Part shown: piece after piece, positions 16,940 to 25,707 of the stretch
Numbering within the stretch: the first letter of the stretch is position 1
Layout of the letters: every line of letters begins with the position of its first letter
Assembly: GCF_008369405.1 (NCBI RefSeq)
Contig: NZ_VSJJ01000001.1
Coordinates: 432,523-496,522 of the forward strand
Source: Streptococcus cristatus
Lineage (GTDB): Bacteria > Bacillota > Bacilli > Lactobacillales > Streptococcaceae
Direction of reading: 5' to 3'
Length of the DNA: 64,000 nucleotides
Notes under the pieces: generated by a model
What the model saw: the letters and a program-made list of their open reading frames with translations, nothing else
What the model was told of the DNA's origin: nothing
Database searches by the model: none
Translations under genes and position numbers: made by a program

Positions 16940-19113
16940 GGTTTCTTACCGACTTTCTTAATGGTGGCGGTTTTGATTGGTGGTCTACTTCTTGTATTTT
17001 GTAGTGGTACTCTTTGAACAGTAGACGGACGTTCTTTTGTGATTGGACGTTGTGAAGTTCTATCTGCTGTAGTGGTTGAAGTTGCTGGCTTTTGAACGGT
17101 TTTTTCTTGAACGGTATTGCCTTGGCGTTCCACTTTTGGACTTGAAAAATCGGACTTAACTGCTGGACGCTCTTGTTTGGCTTGTTGAGATTCCTTATAT
17201 GAAGTCTGAATATTAGACTGTTTTGAGGTCTGTTCATCATGATATTGTTCTTGTCTTGTAGTCGGTCTTTCATGAACAGAAGAAGCAGGCTGTTTTTTCT
17301 GTTTGACCTGTTCCATTTCAGAGCGACGCTTCGCAATGGTTTTTCGCCTTTGTTCCTGCTGTTCCTTGCGTCCACTGGCTCTGTCCGCTTTGGTTTGAGA
17401 AATACTACTGGTTAAATCACGGACATTCTCTTTTACTTTGGATTTTCCTTGATATACTGCATATCTTGCATTGGTCGGCAAATCTTTAACCTGTTCTTTC
17501 AAACCACTAGCAGTGTCTACCATTCTGTCTTTGGTATCAGCTACTGTACCGATGGTTTGACCGATACGTTTTCCAAGTGTTGATTTTTCCTTTCCGTCTG
17601 GTCGGGAGTGATCTGCTTGTGTCCTTGCAGAACTCCCCGAACCCGACTGTCCTTTTTTACCTGTAACAATGGCAGACCCAGCCCCTAGAGTAGTCATGGA
17701 ACGTCCAAGTTTCCGCTGTAGACGGTGCATGTGAGCGTGCATAAGCATACGAGGTTTTCTCATCACACGACTTCCCACACTTTGAGAATCGTTACTCTGT
17801 AGAGAAAACATACTCATTAAATCGCCCAGCTTGAAGTAGATTCCTGCAAAGGTCACAATCTGTAGAAAAGCAATCAAAAAGAACGGATAACCAGCCGATA
17901 AGGTATAGAGCATGGTTGAAATACTAAATGCTGTCGTAATAATCAATGTGATTCCAGCTCGTGTCAAAATGGTATTAAAGAGCTTTGTTATGGCTCGTTT
18001 TGACATACCATCAAATGATGGAATCATGCTTAAAATAAAGCTCACAGGCAGAAACATAGCATAGATGATAAAAAGTACCTGCGAGAAAATCATGATTCCT
18101 GTTAATAGGAATACAAATATGGAAATCCCAATATTGAAGACAAATAGGAAGAAGACTGTACCTAAACGGTTAATGGTCTTTGTAATGGTTAGATTGGTAT
18201 TGCTTCTGTCTTCAATTTCTTCCGCAACAATTTTTTCTCTGTCTTCGCCATTGTTGGAATCTGGGCTGGTGGAGAGCAGGCTTTCCACACGGTCAATACC
18301 GATACTTTCAATGTCTGAACTGTTGTATTGAAGCAGTAGCCACGGTTGCTGAACCTGTATGGAAAACAGGCTATCTCTGATTAAGTCCACGCTGTCCTTG
18401 CCTTGACTATCGGAATGGGGCATGACAATCTTCGTGCCAAGTGATAAACTGGCATTACTGATGTCTGATGAAAAGTCATTGATTTTTTTAATGTAGTCGG
18501 GAGCGTAGGCAATAAAGGAAGCCGATAGGATAAACACCAGCACAAAATTCATAATGGCATGAATTGCCTTTGTGGTTTCTCTCTTTATCAGTCCCGTATA
18601 GGCAACATAAACCCCAAGAACCAAAATCAAGAGTAAGAGGAATCCAACATAGAAACCCTCTGTTGAAAATCCGTTTGCACTCACACCAGCTAAGGTCTGC
18701 ATATTCTTACCAATGGAATCTGCTGTAGCGGAAATGAAGTCTAAGGAATAGGCTTCCTGTACTAAGTAACCTGTCGCATTGGAAACATACAAACTGATTG
18801 TCCAAATAAAATTGGTAATGGCATATAGTCCATACATGACCTGTTTTCCAATCCCGTCCGACCAGTTCCACGGAAGCCAGCCCCAGCTATTATCCACATA
18901 AAAATCCAGTTGATAGTTTTCAAGTGGGTATCGGCTGTATTCATTTGCCACATTGACCGTATCATCTACCAAGCCCGCAGCTTGAACCACCGTTCCCAGC
19001 ATGGCTAAAAGAAAAATGGCAATCACAAGTGTGAAAGCCACTGTCATTGCCACTTTACCTAGACGTTTCAGCGTCCAGTTTGATTTTATTCTGTTTACTA
19101 TTGATGGTTTCAC
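16936..19113 (-). CDS. orf15: Tn916 Orf15, polytopic VirB6-like conjugation protein
   Basis: 725 residues. The N-terminal ~430 residues carry about eight membrane segments. The C-terminal ~290 are hydrophilic, Lys/Gln/Ser/Arg-rich and probably disordered and cytoplasmic. The family is TcpH/VirB6-like (inner channel). It lies 2 bp downstream of orf16 and overlaps orf14 by 4 bp. Confidence 0.92.
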   Translation of the reverse strand: MKPSIVNRIKSNWTLKRLGKVAMTVAFTLVIAIFLLAMLGTVVQAAGLVDDTVNVANEYSRYPLENYQLDFYVDNSWGWLPWNWSDGIGKQVMYGLYAITNFIWTISLYVSNATGYLVQEAYSLDFISATADSIGKNMQTLAGVSANGFSTEGFYVGFLLLLILVLGVYVAYTGLIKRETTKAIHAIMNFVLVFILSASFIAYAPDYIKKINDFSSDISNASLSLGTKIVMPHSDSQGKDSVDLIRDSLFSIQVQQPWLLLQYNSSDIESIGIDRVESLLSTSPDSNNGEDREKIVAEEIEDRSNTNLTITKTINRLGTVFFLFVFNIGISIFVFLLTGIMIFSQVLFIIYAMFLPVSFILSMIPSFDGMSKRAITKLFNTILTRAGITLIITTAFSISTMLYTLSAGYPFFLIAFLQIVTFAGIYFKLGDLMSMFSLQSNDSQSVGSRVMRKPRMLMHAHMHRLQRKLGRSMTTLGAGSAIVTGKKGQSGSGSSARTQADHSRPDGKEKSTLGKRIGQTIGTVADTKDRMVDTASGLKEQVKDLPTNARYAVYQGKSKVKENVRDLTSSISQTKADRASGRKEQQEQRRKTIAKRRSEMEQVKQKKQPASSVHERPTTRQEQYHDEQTSKQSNIQTSYKESQQAKQERPAVKSDFSSPKVERQGNTVQEKTVQKPATSTTTADRTSQRPITKERPSTVQRVPLQNTRSRPPIKTATIKKVGKKP

Positions 19114-19115
19114 AT

Positions 19116-21563
19116 TTACACCTCTTTTCGCACAGGTGGTCTGGTATCAAAGGCATGGAGCAGTTCTTCAAATACAGGGTGGAACTGTATCACACCGACA
19201 CGACCATATAAATCACTGATAAGGCATTGCCCGTTTTCCAAATCACGCAATCGCTTCTGATTGTTTTCGTCCTCTGGGTCTACACCAAAAAAGGCTAAGG
19301 TCTTTTTAATCTCGTTAAGGTCAGTGGAACGAAATGCAAATTTTAAGCCGAGGTTATTTTTCAGTTTTTCATCTAAGAGGTCGTCTGTATTTTGGGTCAC
19401 GAAATATACCCCAGCGTTCATAGCACGACCAGCCCGAACCAGCTTCATAGATAGTGTTTTTCCTTGTGCTACCTGTAAAAAGCTCCATGCTTCGTCTAAA
19501 TCTACAATCTTGAAAATGCTTCGGTCTGTATGGATAAAGTCTAAAGCAAAGGTACTAATGACAATCAGCATAGCAACGGATAAAAGCTCCATAGTGGTAT
19601 ATTCCTCAAAGGAAGTTTCCTTGTCGGGAAGTACCAAGTCCGCAACCTGTATAATGTTCAGTTGTTTTTCTAAGCTGATAGACTGCTCCACATAACCATT
19701 ACTGAATAATAAATGTGCAAAGTCATAGTCTGTAAAACTTTCGATATGGTCGGCTATACTGGTACTTAGTGGCGTATTCTCAACCCGTAATTCCTCAATC
19801 ACTTTCATCAACCCTCGTACTTCACTATTGGTTACTGCACGAATGGCTTTTCTAAGGATTGGGAAGCGTTCCCCATCACGAGAGGAAATCCCCGTAAGGA
19901 ATGTCAGAATATCAATAGCCAGTGATTCAGAATCTTTGGGATTTTTCATAATCACATAAGGGTCAAGTAAGCCTTTGTTTTTCTCATCAGAAGTCAGAGT
20001 GACGATATTGATTTCATGGGAAATCTCTGGCAAGGTTTCTTTCCATCTGCCACGTTCTGCTTTTGGGTCTACAATCACTGCTTGTGCCCCATAAAGCACC
20101 GCATAATAGACGATAAGGTTATTCGCAAAGGATTTACCACCACCCAGCGAACCAACAAAAGCCGACGCTAACGCATTGGTTACTGAACCCTTAACCCCTT
20201 GACTGGCAAGAGCAGGTTTCAGATAGACATTGCGTCCAGTATCTAAGCTGTAGCCAACATAAATCCCCTCATTTTCCCCCAGCATTTGAGTAGCACCAAA
20301 ACCTAAACCAGCGAGGAAATCAGAGGTCACGTATTGAATATAATCATTCATATAACGCTTGCTGGCAGGTAAAAATTCTTCATGTAAGCCGAGCATATCC
20401 CCAAATGGTCGTACCAGTTTTACGCTTAAATCGTCATAAAAATCTTTCACTTCATTACAACGACGTTTGAGTTCGTCAAGATCATTTGCTGATACCCTTA
20501 CCACATAAGACAGCTTGTACATAGATTCCTTGCTTTGGTCTAAATTGGTTTCCAGCTCATTCACACTTTCCAGAGCTTCCGCCACATTGGAGCTGGTTTC
20601 ATTATCACTTTGCCAAGCGTGGTTATCCAAGTCTTTCAGTTCTTTCTTTTTATTGCGGACAGTAGATAGGGCTTTACGATTCGCTACAATTTCCACATTC
20701 ATTGACGTATCAATCGGGAATGTAAATTGCTGTTGCTGGTAGTAGAAGATTTCAGAGGACGGGAAGTCCAGTTCTCCGACAATGCTGTTAATGGTAAAGT
20801 AAGCTACATAGACGGTTTCATCTTCCTGCTGGATTTTCAAATATCGCTGTTTTTCTTCCACCAAACAGCGAGTAGGCTTAATCAAGTCATAGTATTTAAT
20901 CAGCGTTTCATTATCCAGCTTTTTCTTTGATAGATGGTACTCATACTCTTCATAGGCAGTGCCTGTCTGTCCGTAAAGGTGTTCAATCAGATAGCCGAAG
21001 TCGTCCTTATCTAACCTGCGGATTTTGAAACGACGAGAGATTTTATTTTCTAAGAGCTTTTCCATCTTCTGAAAACGCAGGATTTCATCATTACTCATAC
21101 TAACAAAATCGCCCATCAGCTTATGGTTCACATCATAGACAAAATCAGACAAAGCATTTTTTGCTTCAACGGTAAGACTTTTCATAGAAAACTCCTGATC
21201 GTTGAGAAGCAACTTAAAGCCGATAAAGAAACGGTAGTTCACTTGATTTTCGCCAATCATGGATATTAAAGCGTCTGTCTGTTGGTCGATTTTGTCATAG
21301 GCAACCGCTTTGAGCTTGCCAGTGACTTCATTTTTGGAACGCTCTTGTGCAGAACGTATGCTGGATTCTGTACTGATTTGTAAAGCATGAATTTTGCCAT
21401 CACGATTTTGTGCGATAAGCTGTCTGAAAGAATCATGCACTTGTATTTTCTGTTCTGGACTTAGAAATGAGTAATTGTAAGGAACAAGCTCATAGTAAGC
21501 ATAACATTCCCCGTCTTTATTCCAGACGAGATTGTTTTCAATGTATTTAATTGGATATGCCAT
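19116..21563 (-). CDS. orf16: Tn916 Orf16, VirB4-family conjugation ATPase
   Basis: 815 residues from ATG at 21563 (TAGGAG site); a longer frame to 21614 lacks a ribosome site. Walker A GSLGGGKS is near residue 472 and Walker B IVDLDEAW near 688. It energises the transfer channel (TcpF/VirB4 class). It overlaps orf17 by 17 bp. Confidence 0.95.
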   Translation of the reverse strand: MAYPIKYIENNLVWNKDGECYAYYELVPYNYSFLSPEQKIQVHDSFRQLIAQNRDGKIHALQISTESSIRSAQERSKNEVTGKLKAVAYDKIDQQTDALISMIGENQVNYRFFIGFKLLLNDQEFSMKSLTVEAKNALSDFVYDVNHKLMGDFVSMSNDEILRFQKMEKLLENKISRRFKIRRLDKDDFGYLIEHLYGQTGTAYEEYEYHLSKKKLDNETLIKYYDLIKPTRCLVEEKQRYLKIQQEDETVYVAYFTINSIVGELDFPSSEIFYYQQQQFTFPIDTSMNVEIVANRKALSTVRNKKKELKDLDNHAWQSDNETSSNVAEALESVNELETNLDQSKESMYKLSYVVRVSANDLDELKRRCNEVKDFYDDLSVKLVRPFGDMLGLHEEFLPASKRYMNDYIQYVTSDFLAGLGFGATQMLGENEGIYVGYSLDTGRNVYLKPALASQGVKGSVTNALASAFVGSLGGGKSFANNLIVYYAVLYGAQAVIVDPKAERGRWKETLPEISHEINIVTLTSDEKNKGLLDPYVIMKNPKDSESLAIDILTFLTGISSRDGERFPILRKAIRAVTNSEVRGLMKVIEELRVENTPLSTSIADHIESFTDYDFAHLLFSNGYVEQSISLEKQLNIIQVADLVLPDKETSFEEYTTMELLSVAMLIVISTFALDFIHTDRSIFKIVDLDEAWSFLQVAQGKTLSMKLVRAGRAMNAGVYFVTQNTDDLLDEKLKNNLGLKFAFRSTDLNEIKKTLAFFGVDPEDENNQKRLRDLENGQCLISDLYGRVGVIQFHPVFEELLHAFDTRPPVRKEV

Positions 21564-21939
21564 AAAATTCACTCCTAACTGCTGTAATGGCTTCTTGTGG
21601 CTGGTTTCTGCCAAGCGTTACTTTTTTTCCTGCATAGGTCAGCTTTGGTCGCAGTGCATAAGCAATGACAGACTTCAAAAATCCATAAGGCTTTTTACCA
21701 TCAAAAGTTTTTGTAGACATAAACCATGTGAAAGCCACAGGAATCCCAAAGTATTTGAGAAATGCTCCCTCTATCATGGAAAGAGGGGGCAAGTTGCCAA
21801 GTATCATCACTGCAAAGAGTGACACGACAAACCATGTCATTTGCGTAAAGGTTATGGGAAACGGAAGTCTAAAATCATTGATAGAATACAGTACCTTTTC
21901 CACAGACCAGATACTGGTATAGCTTCGTATTTTCTTCAT
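21547..21939 (-). CDS. orf17: Tn916 Orf17, TcpE-family membrane protein
   Basis: 130 residues from ATG at 21939 (AAAGGAT site). An upstream in-frame ATG at 22053 would add 38 residues and overlap ardA but has no ribosome site. It has two membrane segments in the middle (FTQMTWFVVSLFAVMILG and the next) and a basic C-terminus. TcpE helps localise the coupling complex in Tn916/ICEBs1-like systems. Confidence 0.85.
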   Translation of the reverse strand: MKKIRSYTSIWSVEKVLYSINDFRLPFPITFTQMTWFVVSLFAVMILGNLPPLSMIEGAFLKYFGIPVAFTWFMSTKTFDGKKPYGFLKSVIAYALRPKLTYAGKKVTLGRNQPQEAITAVRSEFYGISN

Positions 21940-22027
21940 GTAATCAATCCTTTCATAAAAAATAGGGGTAGCTGATTGAGCCACCCCGTAAAATAGAAAA
22001 TCTGCCAGTAGTAATGTACCGACAGAT

Positions 22028-22525
22028 TTAATAGACGATTTCAAAAATCCCATGATTGGTTGAGATAAACGTTCCTGAAAGGTCTAAATCCCGACCATAG
22101 GCTTGATAATCAATATAGTTTTGAAGACTAGCTGGTACTTCGCCTAAAGCACCCGTTTCTTCAATGTAGTAGCGTGCCACGTCATACATATCATCACAAT
22201 CGGAATGAATGATAATATCCTCTTGATGTTCGCTTAGTTCTTCAATGCTTGAAAAATGAGTGAGCAGAGCAGATAGCTCCGATTGTAATTCTTCGGGTAA
22301 TTCCGATACCATTTCCCATAGTCGATTGAGTTCGCCAATGGAAGTGTATTCGTCAACCGTAAAGGGTAACTCGTAGTCATGAATGGCGTATTCCTCATAT
22401 TCATCATTCAAGCCGATTTTCTCTTTGACTTCCTCAAAGTCAATGGGAAAGGTAAACCACGCACCGACCAATTCGCCCTCATTGTATTTGCCTAAATTCG
22501 CAATATAGACTTGCATATCGTCCAT
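22028..22525 (-). CDS. ardA: Tn916 Orf18, ArdA antirestriction protein
   Basis: 165 residues and very acidic, as expected for an ArdA DNA mimic that blocks type I restriction enzymes on arrival in a new host. It matches Tn916 Orf18 in length and position. Confidence 0.95.
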   Translation of the reverse strand: MDDMQVYIANLGKYNEGELVGAWFTFPIDFEEVKEKIGLNDEYEEYAIHDYELPFTVDEYTSIGELNRLWEMVSELPEELQSELSALLTHFSSIEELSEHQEDIIIHSDCDDMYDVARYYIEETGALGEVPASLQNYIDYQAYGRDLDLSGTFISTNHGIFEIVY

Positions 22526-22641
22526 ATATTCACGTCCTTTCTTTGTAGAGATTCAAAAATCCCTACCGCACTTCGTTTGGTGTACCATTCCTTTGCGGAA
22601 CATAAGAAAACCACTTATATTCCACAAAAGAACGGTTTTAT

Positions 22642-22863
22642 TTAAGCACCAATAATGCGATTGAATAGCTCTAGTAAAATGTCTTTTACTCCAGCAGCGT
22701 TGAAGACTAAGCCAACCGCAATAATCGCAATAATTAAAAAGCCAATCAGTTTGCTAAACTCACGCTTGAAGCCAAGATACAAGCCAATCACAACGATTGC
22801 TAAAAGCACCAGTGATTGAGCGTTTGATAGAAACCAGTTATAAAGGTTTTGTCCAAAATTCAT
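22642..22863 (-). CDS. orf19: Tn916 Orf19, small membrane protein
   Basis: 73 residues with two hydrophobic segments (~14-30 and ~38-55). It resembles the pilin-like/VirB2-size proteins of Gram-positive transfer operons, but function is inferred. It has a strong GAGGAGAA site. It is the last Tn916 gene before the erm(B) insert. Confidence 0.88.
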   Translation of the reverse strand: MNFGQNLYNWFLSNAQSLVLLAIVVIGLYLGFKREFSKLIGFLIIAIIAVGLVFNAAGVKDILLELFNRIIGA

Positions 22864-22929
22864 AAAAATGTTCTCCTCTCTATATTCAATGAATTTGTAT
22901 TTGAGTTATTTTTTTGGGGTATACACTTT

Positions 22930-22956
22930 CTGGTATGGATAGAGATTCCATGCCAG
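22930..22956 (+). terminator. Hairpin with T-run upstream of orf19
   Basis: Arms ctggtatgga/tccatgccag (one mismatch), 7-nt loop, then a run of seven T on the plus strand. It may stop plus-strand transcription entering from the Tn916 transfer side. Confidence 0.5.
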
Positions 22957-23042
22957 ATTTTTTTATACAAAAAAGAGGACATTTGCTGTCCCCTCGTTAT
23001 ACAATCAATTCACCACAAAAATCATGAAAGAAGGTTAAACAA

Positions 23043-24290
23043 ATGTCCCATAATGATTCTATCCTAAATATTCTTGGAATTAAAGATAAAAATATTAAAA
23101 TTATTTCTGTTGAAGAAGCTGAACACAACAACGATTCTGTTAAAGAGTATATAACGCTAATAACAGCTACTCTTTCTTATCCGATTAATCGTTGTCGTAA
23201 CTGTGGCTTTCCCACAGTTAATAAGGATGGCTTTCGCAAAACTCATGTACGACTGGCAAGTTTAAATGGGAGAAGATATGAACTAGAGCTTCGTAAACAA
23301 CGCTATAAATGTAAATCATGCCATACTACTTTTGGTGCTATTACTAATTTAACCAAAGAAAATCAAACCTTATCCAGTGATCTCAAAAATCAAATCATGC
23401 TTTTAGCTCGTAAAGGCTTATCTGGTCAGCTTATTGCTGAAATGTGTCACTGCTCTCCTAGCAGTGTTCGTCGAACAATCTTAGAGCGCATGGAACCACA
23501 CTATCGTGTGGCTAAGTTGCCTAAGCATCTATGTTTTGACGAGTTTCGTTCAATTAAGTCTGTGATGTCCTTTATCTGTTGTGACGCTGAAACCCACCAA
23601 ATTGTCACAAAGTTACAGGATCGTCTATCACCTACCATTGTTGATTATTTTGAAAGTCGTTATTCAAAAGCCGAACGCGAATGCGTTCAATCAGTTGTAA
23701 TTGATTTAAATGCTCAATATCAAAGTTTTATCTATCGCCTTTTCCCTAATGCCAATATCATTATTGATCGCTTCCACCTTGTACAATTAGCTGGTCGCGC
23801 TTTGGACAATTGTCGTATCTCTATCCTAAAGCAACTTGATAAACAGAGCCAAGAATATAAAATTATGAAGTCACATTGGAAGCTATTCCATAAAAAAGCT
23901 GAAGATCTTCACCCTGAAGAAGTAGTTTTTCTTCGCGGCGTTAAACAATATATGACTCGCCAAAATGCTGTTGATCTCATTACTAGTAAATTTTCCAAGT
24001 TCGCTGAAGTATACCAAACTTACCAAGATATCACGAAAGCCCTAAACGAGCGCAATAGTGAATTACTAGAGTCAACCATCTTAGACTACCAAAAAACCAA
24101 TACAGAAATGGATACTGCTATTCAAACCCTTCGTCAAAACAGAAAATATGTCTTAAATAGCGCTAAATTTGAATACTCTAATGGTCCTTTAGAAGGCATC
24201 AATCGCAAAATCAAAACCCTAAAACGAACTTGTTATGGTTTTGCCAATCAAAAATTTTTCTTTTTAAGAATCGATTGTATTTTTTCGTAA
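23043..24290 (+). CDS. ISL3-family transposase
   Basis: 415 residues. An N-terminal zinc-finger-like region (CRNCGFP...CKSCHTTF, residues ~59-100) is followed by an HTH (GQLIAEMCHCSPSSVRR) and a DDE-type catalytic domain (DEF near 165, VIDLN and IDRFH near 225-245, GPLEGINRKIK near the end). This is the ISL3/IS1167 architecture. It appears full length. It is opposite in orientation to the transfer genes and not part of ancestral Tn916. Confidence 0.92.
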   Translation: MSHNDSILNILGIKDKNIKIISVEEAEHNNDSVKEYITLITATLSYPINRCRNCGFPTVNKDGFRKTHVRLASLNGRRYELELRKQRYKCKSCHTTFGAITNLTKENQTLSSDLKNQIMLLARKGLSGQLIAEMCHCSPSSVRRTILERMEPHYRVAKLPKHLCFDEFRSIKSVMSFICCDAETHQIVTKLQDRLSPTIVDYFESRYSKAERECVQSVVIDLNAQYQSFIYRLFPNANIIIDRFHLVQLAGRALDNCRISILKQLDKQSQEYKIMKSHWKLFHKKAEDLHPEEVVFLRGVKQYMTRQNAVDLITSKFSKFAEVYQTYQDITKALNERNSELLESTILDYQKTNTEMDTAIQTLRQNRKYVLNSAKFEYSNGPLEGINRKIKTLKRTCYGFANQKFFFLRIDCIFS

Positions 24291-24326
24291 AAAAATACCC
24301 CCTACATTTTCGTAGGAAGTATTTTT
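24291..24326. terminator. Terminator hairpin after the ISL3 transposase
   Basis: Nested arms aaaaatac.../...tattttt and cctac/gtagg around a 6-nt loop. A T-run is available in both directions. Confidence 0.65.
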
Positions 24327-24330
24327 AGTC

Positions 24331-24354
24331 AACCATACCAGTTGACAGATATCC
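24331..24354 (+). repeat. 24-bp repeat at the left edge of the erm(B) segment
   Basis: Exact reverse complement of 25721-25744. The pair brackets the 1.37-kb erm(B) unit. The right copy is part of a 35-bp palindrome that overlaps the 3' end of orf20. Confidence 0.9.
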
Positions 24355-24410
24355 CACTTAGGACATTTTCCTACAAGGGGTCCCGAGCGCTTAGTGGGAA
24401 TTTGTACCCC

Positions 24411-24542
24411 TTATCGATACAAATTCCCCGTAGGCGCTAGGGACCTCTTTAGCTTCTTGGAAGCTGTCAGTAGTATATCTAATAATTTATCTCCATTCCC
24501 TTTAGTAACGTGTAACTTTCCAAATTTAAAAAAGCGACTCAT
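24411..24542 (-). CDS. 43-residue ORF downstream of erm(B)
   Basis: ATG at 24542 follows GGGAGGAAAT, an excellent site, and lies 4 bp after the erm(B) stop. The product is basic (MSRFFKFGKLHVTKGNGDK...). It is commonly found behind erm(B) in streptococcal and enterococcal elements. No function is known. It is likely cotranscribed with erm(B). Confidence 0.65.
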   Translation of the reverse strand: MSRFFKFGKLHVTKGNGDKLLDILLTASKKLKRSLAPTGNLYR

Positions 24543-24546
24543 AGAA

Positions 24547-25284
24547 TTATTTCCTCCCGTTAAATAATAGATAACTATTAAAAATAGACAATACTTGCTC
24601 ATAAGTAATGGTACTTAAATTGTTTACTTTGGCGTGTTTCATTGCTTGATGAAACTGATTTTTAGTAAACAGTTGACGATATTCTCGATTGACCCATTTT
24701 GAAACAAAGTACGTATATAGCTTCCAATATTTATCTGGAACATCTGTGGTATGGCGGGTAAGTTTTATTAAGACACTGTTTACTTTTGGTTTAGGATGAA
24801 AGCATTCCGCTGGCAGCTTAAGCAATTGCTGAATCGAGACTTGAGTGTGCAAGAGCAACCCTAGTGTTCGGTGAATATCCAAGGTACGCTTGTAGAATCC
24901 TTCTTCAACAATCAGATAGATGTCAGACGCACGGCTTTCAAAAACCACTTTTTTAATAATTTGTGTGCTTAAATGGTAAGGAATATTCCCAACAATTTTA
25001 TACCTCTGTTTGTTAGGGAATTGAAACTGTAGAATATCTTGGTGAATTAAAGTGACACGAGTATTCAGTTTTAATTTTTCTGACGATAAGTTGAATAGAT
25101 GACTGTCTAATTCAATAGACGTTACCTGTTTACTTATTTTAGCCAGTTTCGTCGTTAAATGCCCTTTACCTGTTCCAATTTCGTAAACGGTATCGGTTTC
25201 TTTTAAATTCAATTGTTTTATTATTTGGTTGAGTACTTTTTCACTCGTTAAAAAGTTTTGAGAATATTTTATATTTTTGTTCAT
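24547..25284 (-). CDS. erm(B): 23S rRNA adenine-N6 methyltransferase Erm(B)
   Basis: 245 residues, full length. The SAM-binding motif is EIGTGKG (residues ~36-42) and the catalytic motif is NIPYH (~101-105) of the Erm/KsgA family. It dimethylates A2058 of 23S rRNA and gives macrolide, lincosamide and streptogramin B resistance. The start at 25284 has an AGGAGAG site. A complete leader peptide gene lies 124 bp upstream, so inducible control is possible. Confidence 0.98.
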   Translation of the reverse strand: MNKNIKYSQNFLTSEKVLNQIIKQLNLKETDTVYEIGTGKGHLTTKLAKISKQVTSIELDSHLFNLSSEKLKLNTRVTLIHQDILQFQFPNKQRYKIVGNIPYHLSTQIIKKVVFESRASDIYLIVEEGFYKRTLDIHRTLGLLLHTQVSIQQLLKLPAECFHPKPKVNSVLIKLTRHTTDVPDKYWKLYTYFVSKWVNREYRQLFTKNQFHQAMKHAKVNNLSTITYEQVLSIFNSYLLFNGRK

Positions 25285-25408
25285 GTAATCTCTCCTGAAG
25301 TGATTACATCTATAAACAAATACAGAAGTTAAACGATTTGTTTGTAATTTTAGTTATCTGTTTAAAAAGTCATAAGATTAGTCACTGGTAGGAATTAATC
25401 TAACGTAT

Positions 25409-25492
25409 TTATTTATCTGCGTAATCACTGTTTTTAGTCTGTTTCAAAACAGTAGATGTTTTATCTACATTACGCATTTGGAATACCAACAT
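25409..25492 (-). CDS. ermBL: erm(B) leader peptide ErmBL
   Basis: 27 residues (MLVFQMRNVDK...), the full-length ErmBL with a GGAGGG site. Drug-dependent ribosome stalling on this peptide opens the erm(B) start. Reading frame and length are intact, so inducibility is expected. Confidence 0.92.
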   Translation of the reverse strand: MLVFQMRNVDKTSTVLKQTKNSDYADK

Positions 25493-25707
25493 GACGAATC
25501 CCTCCTTCTTAATTACAAATTTTTAGCATCTAATTTAACTTCAATTCCTATTATACAAAATTTTAAGATAATGCACTATCAACACACTCTTAAGTTTGCT
25601 TCTAAGTCTTATTTCCATAACTTCTTTTACGTTTCCGCCATTCTTTGCTGTTTCGATTTTTATGATATGGTGCAAGTCAGCACGAACACGAACCGTCTTA
25701 TCTCCCA

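Larger units (their letters stand above)
22965..24330 (+). mobile_element. ISL3-family insertion sequence, ends not resolved
   Basis: One intact transposase gene with short flanks, placed between orf19 and erm(B). I could not find convincing terminal inverted repeats or an 8-bp target duplication. The limits given are therefore approximate: the left bound follows the T-run hairpin and the right bound precedes the 24-bp repeat at 24331. Confidence 0.55.

Noticed and set aside
22965-23010. Candidate ISL3 left inverted repeat around ttatacaatcaattc
   Set aside because: Its best partner lies within the transposase coding tail near 24270, and the match is short.
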